Positions 12,577-13,258 of a stretch of 13,258 nt of DNA are shown here, piece by piece (positions within the stretch are counted from its first letter, which is position 1; each line of letters starts with the position of its first letter). The notes under the pieces were generated by a model, which was not told the origin of the DNA, searched no databases, and worked only from the letters and a program-made list of their open reading frames with translations. Source of the DNA: Chloroflexota bacterium (lineage in GTDB: Bacteria; Chloroflexota; Dehalococcoidia; SM23-28-2; RBG-16-64-32). A program made the translations under genes and the position numbers. Location: NCBI GenBank assembly GCA_022560365.1, contig JADFTG010000007.1, positions 1 through 13,258 on the forward strand. Reading direction: 5' to 3'.

Positions 12577-13258
12577 CTAACCGTTGGCGATCAGGACCGC
12601 CGCGCCCATCCCCGGGCAGTCCGCTTCCTGAGAGAGCGACAGCCCCACGTCAAATCTCAGAATCTTGAGAGCGTCGATCGGGTTCACCTCGCCGCTACAG
12701 TCGACATCACCCCAGGTGTGTTGCGATCCGCCAACGAGTTGCACCGTCCAGCCCATACCGGGACATTCGGCTGTCAACGTGTCGAACCCCGCGTCGTGGC
12801 GCATCGTCACCAGCGCGTCGATGGGATCGACGGAGCCCGAGCAGTTGCCGTCCGCCCAGATAGCAGCGAGTGAGACCGGGGTTGCGGCTAGCGTCGGTGT
12901 CGGCGTTGGTGTCGGCGTTGCCGTTGGCGTAAGCCCACCTGCGGTGACGAGGAGGTCGACGACGAACGTGTGCGGTGAGCCGGCTGGGTAGAGCGAGTTC
13001 ACCGTCGCCCTGCCAATGTGCTGGCCCGGCGCCAGGCCGGCGGTGTTGACGGTCAGCTGTACCGTCCCGTCGATGCCACCGAGGTCGTCACCGAGCGCAA
13101 CGCCCGCCGGCGTCGCCGCCTTCAGCCACGACGCGTCGGTGAGCACCTGGAAGCCAAGCAGCCCGCTCCCATTGTTCAAGACGCCGAACGCGAGTCCGGA
13201 CGAGGTGGCGTCCGGTGGGAGCGCAACGGTGACACCGGCCGATGAAAGGCCCATCACC
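12577..13258 (-). CDS. Secreted BACON-like protein with two dockerin repeats (partial)
   Basis: The frame enters from the window edge, so the N-terminus and any signal peptide are missing; 226 residues are visible. Residues about 17-106 resemble a BACON/Ig-like domain: LNNGSGLLGFQV, ASWLKAATPAG, VNTAGLAPGQHIGRATVNS and FVVDLLVTAG. A TP-rich linker follows (about 107-128). Then come two dockerin type I-like repeats: WADGNCSGSVDPIDALVTMR (134-153) and WGDVDCSGEVNPIDALKILR (182-201), each with a Ca-binding loop pattern, and each followed by CPGMG. Such proteins are extracellular and usually bind carbohydrate or other proteins. A cellulosome role is unlikely here, as no cohesin is seen; similar tails are common in Chloroflexota surface proteins. 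It may be a cell-surface component next to the glycan export genes, but a functional link is not shown. Confidence 0.8.
   Translation of the reverse strand, partial: VMGLSSAGVTVALPPDATSSGLAFGVLNNGSGLLGFQVLTDASWLKAATPAGVALGDDLGGIDGTVQLTVNTAGLAPGQHIGRATVNSLYPAGSPHTFVVDLLVTAGGLTPTATPTPTPTPTLAATPVSLAAIWADGNCSGSVDPIDALVTMRHDAGFDTLTAECPGMGWTVQLVGGSQHTWGDVDCSGEVNPIDALKILRFDVGLSLSQEADCPGMGAAVLIANG
12893..12930 (-). repeat. TP-linker coding repeat
   Basis: A degenerate 6- and 12-bp repeat (units like GTCGGCGTTGGT on the plus strand) encodes the Thr-Pro linker between the BACON-like and dockerin parts of the partial surface protein. Such tracts change length easily by slippage. Confidence 0.7.

Noticed and set aside
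1..13258. CRISPR array, tRNA, rRNA or insertion sequence
   Set aside because: No regular spaced repeats, cloverleaf, rRNA-like stretch, transposase frame or terminal inverted repeats were seen by reading both strands.

Overview
The window is GC-rich, densely packed bacterial DNA, mostly on the minus strand, and carries a cell-surface polysaccharide (probably rhamnan) locus. The end of the window encodes a secreted protein with a BACON-like domain, a TP-rich linker and two dockerin-type repeats. Together with the long-form RmlA and the short RmlC-like cupin, this recalls uncultured Chloroflexota (Dehalococcoidia-like). That placement is an inference from gene style, not from a marker gene.

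Layout. Positions 1-207 hold no gene, only a perfect 12-bp hairpin of a dispersed-repeat type. Positions 208-740 hold two gene remnants: the C-terminal end of a TlpA/thioredoxin-like protein (minus) and the middle to C-terminal part of a radical SAM/SPASM protein (plus). They abut each other and the damaged 3' end of rfbD. Positions 384-5096 (minus) form a tight operon read in the order GT2 glycosyltransferase, rfbA, rfbB, rfbC-like, rfbD. It provides dTDP-L-rhamnose plus a transferase likely to use it. Positions 5097-5248 are a divergent promoter region in which both -10 boxes lie 8-9 nt from the start codons, suggesting leaderless mRNAs. Positions 5249-8017 (plus) encode one 922-residue protein: methyltransferase, coiled coil, GT2, GT2. 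Positions 8001-12476 (minus) form a second operon, wzm, wzt and a YfhO-family membrane protein, with overlapping genes and two TTG starts backed by good Shine-Dalgarno sequences. Positions 12577-13258 hold the dockerin protein, cut by the window edge, with a possible terminator just after its stop.

How the genes may work together (inference). RfbA, RfbB, the RfbC-like cupin and RfbD make dTDP-L-rhamnose. The stand-alone GT2 and the two GT2 domains of the large protein build a rhamnose-containing chain on a lipid carrier. The methyltransferase domain could cap the chain end, with the coiled coil setting spacing. Wzm/Wzt exports the lipid-linked glycan, and YfhO may add a further sugar on the outer face. 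The closest described precedent I know is the S-layer glycan locus of Geobacillus stearothermophilus, where the trifunctional methyltransferase-rhamnosyltransferase WsaE works with rml genes and an ABC exporter. The coiled-coil capping idea parallels WbdD of E. coli O9a. No initiating sugar-phosphate transferase or glycan ligase is seen in this window.
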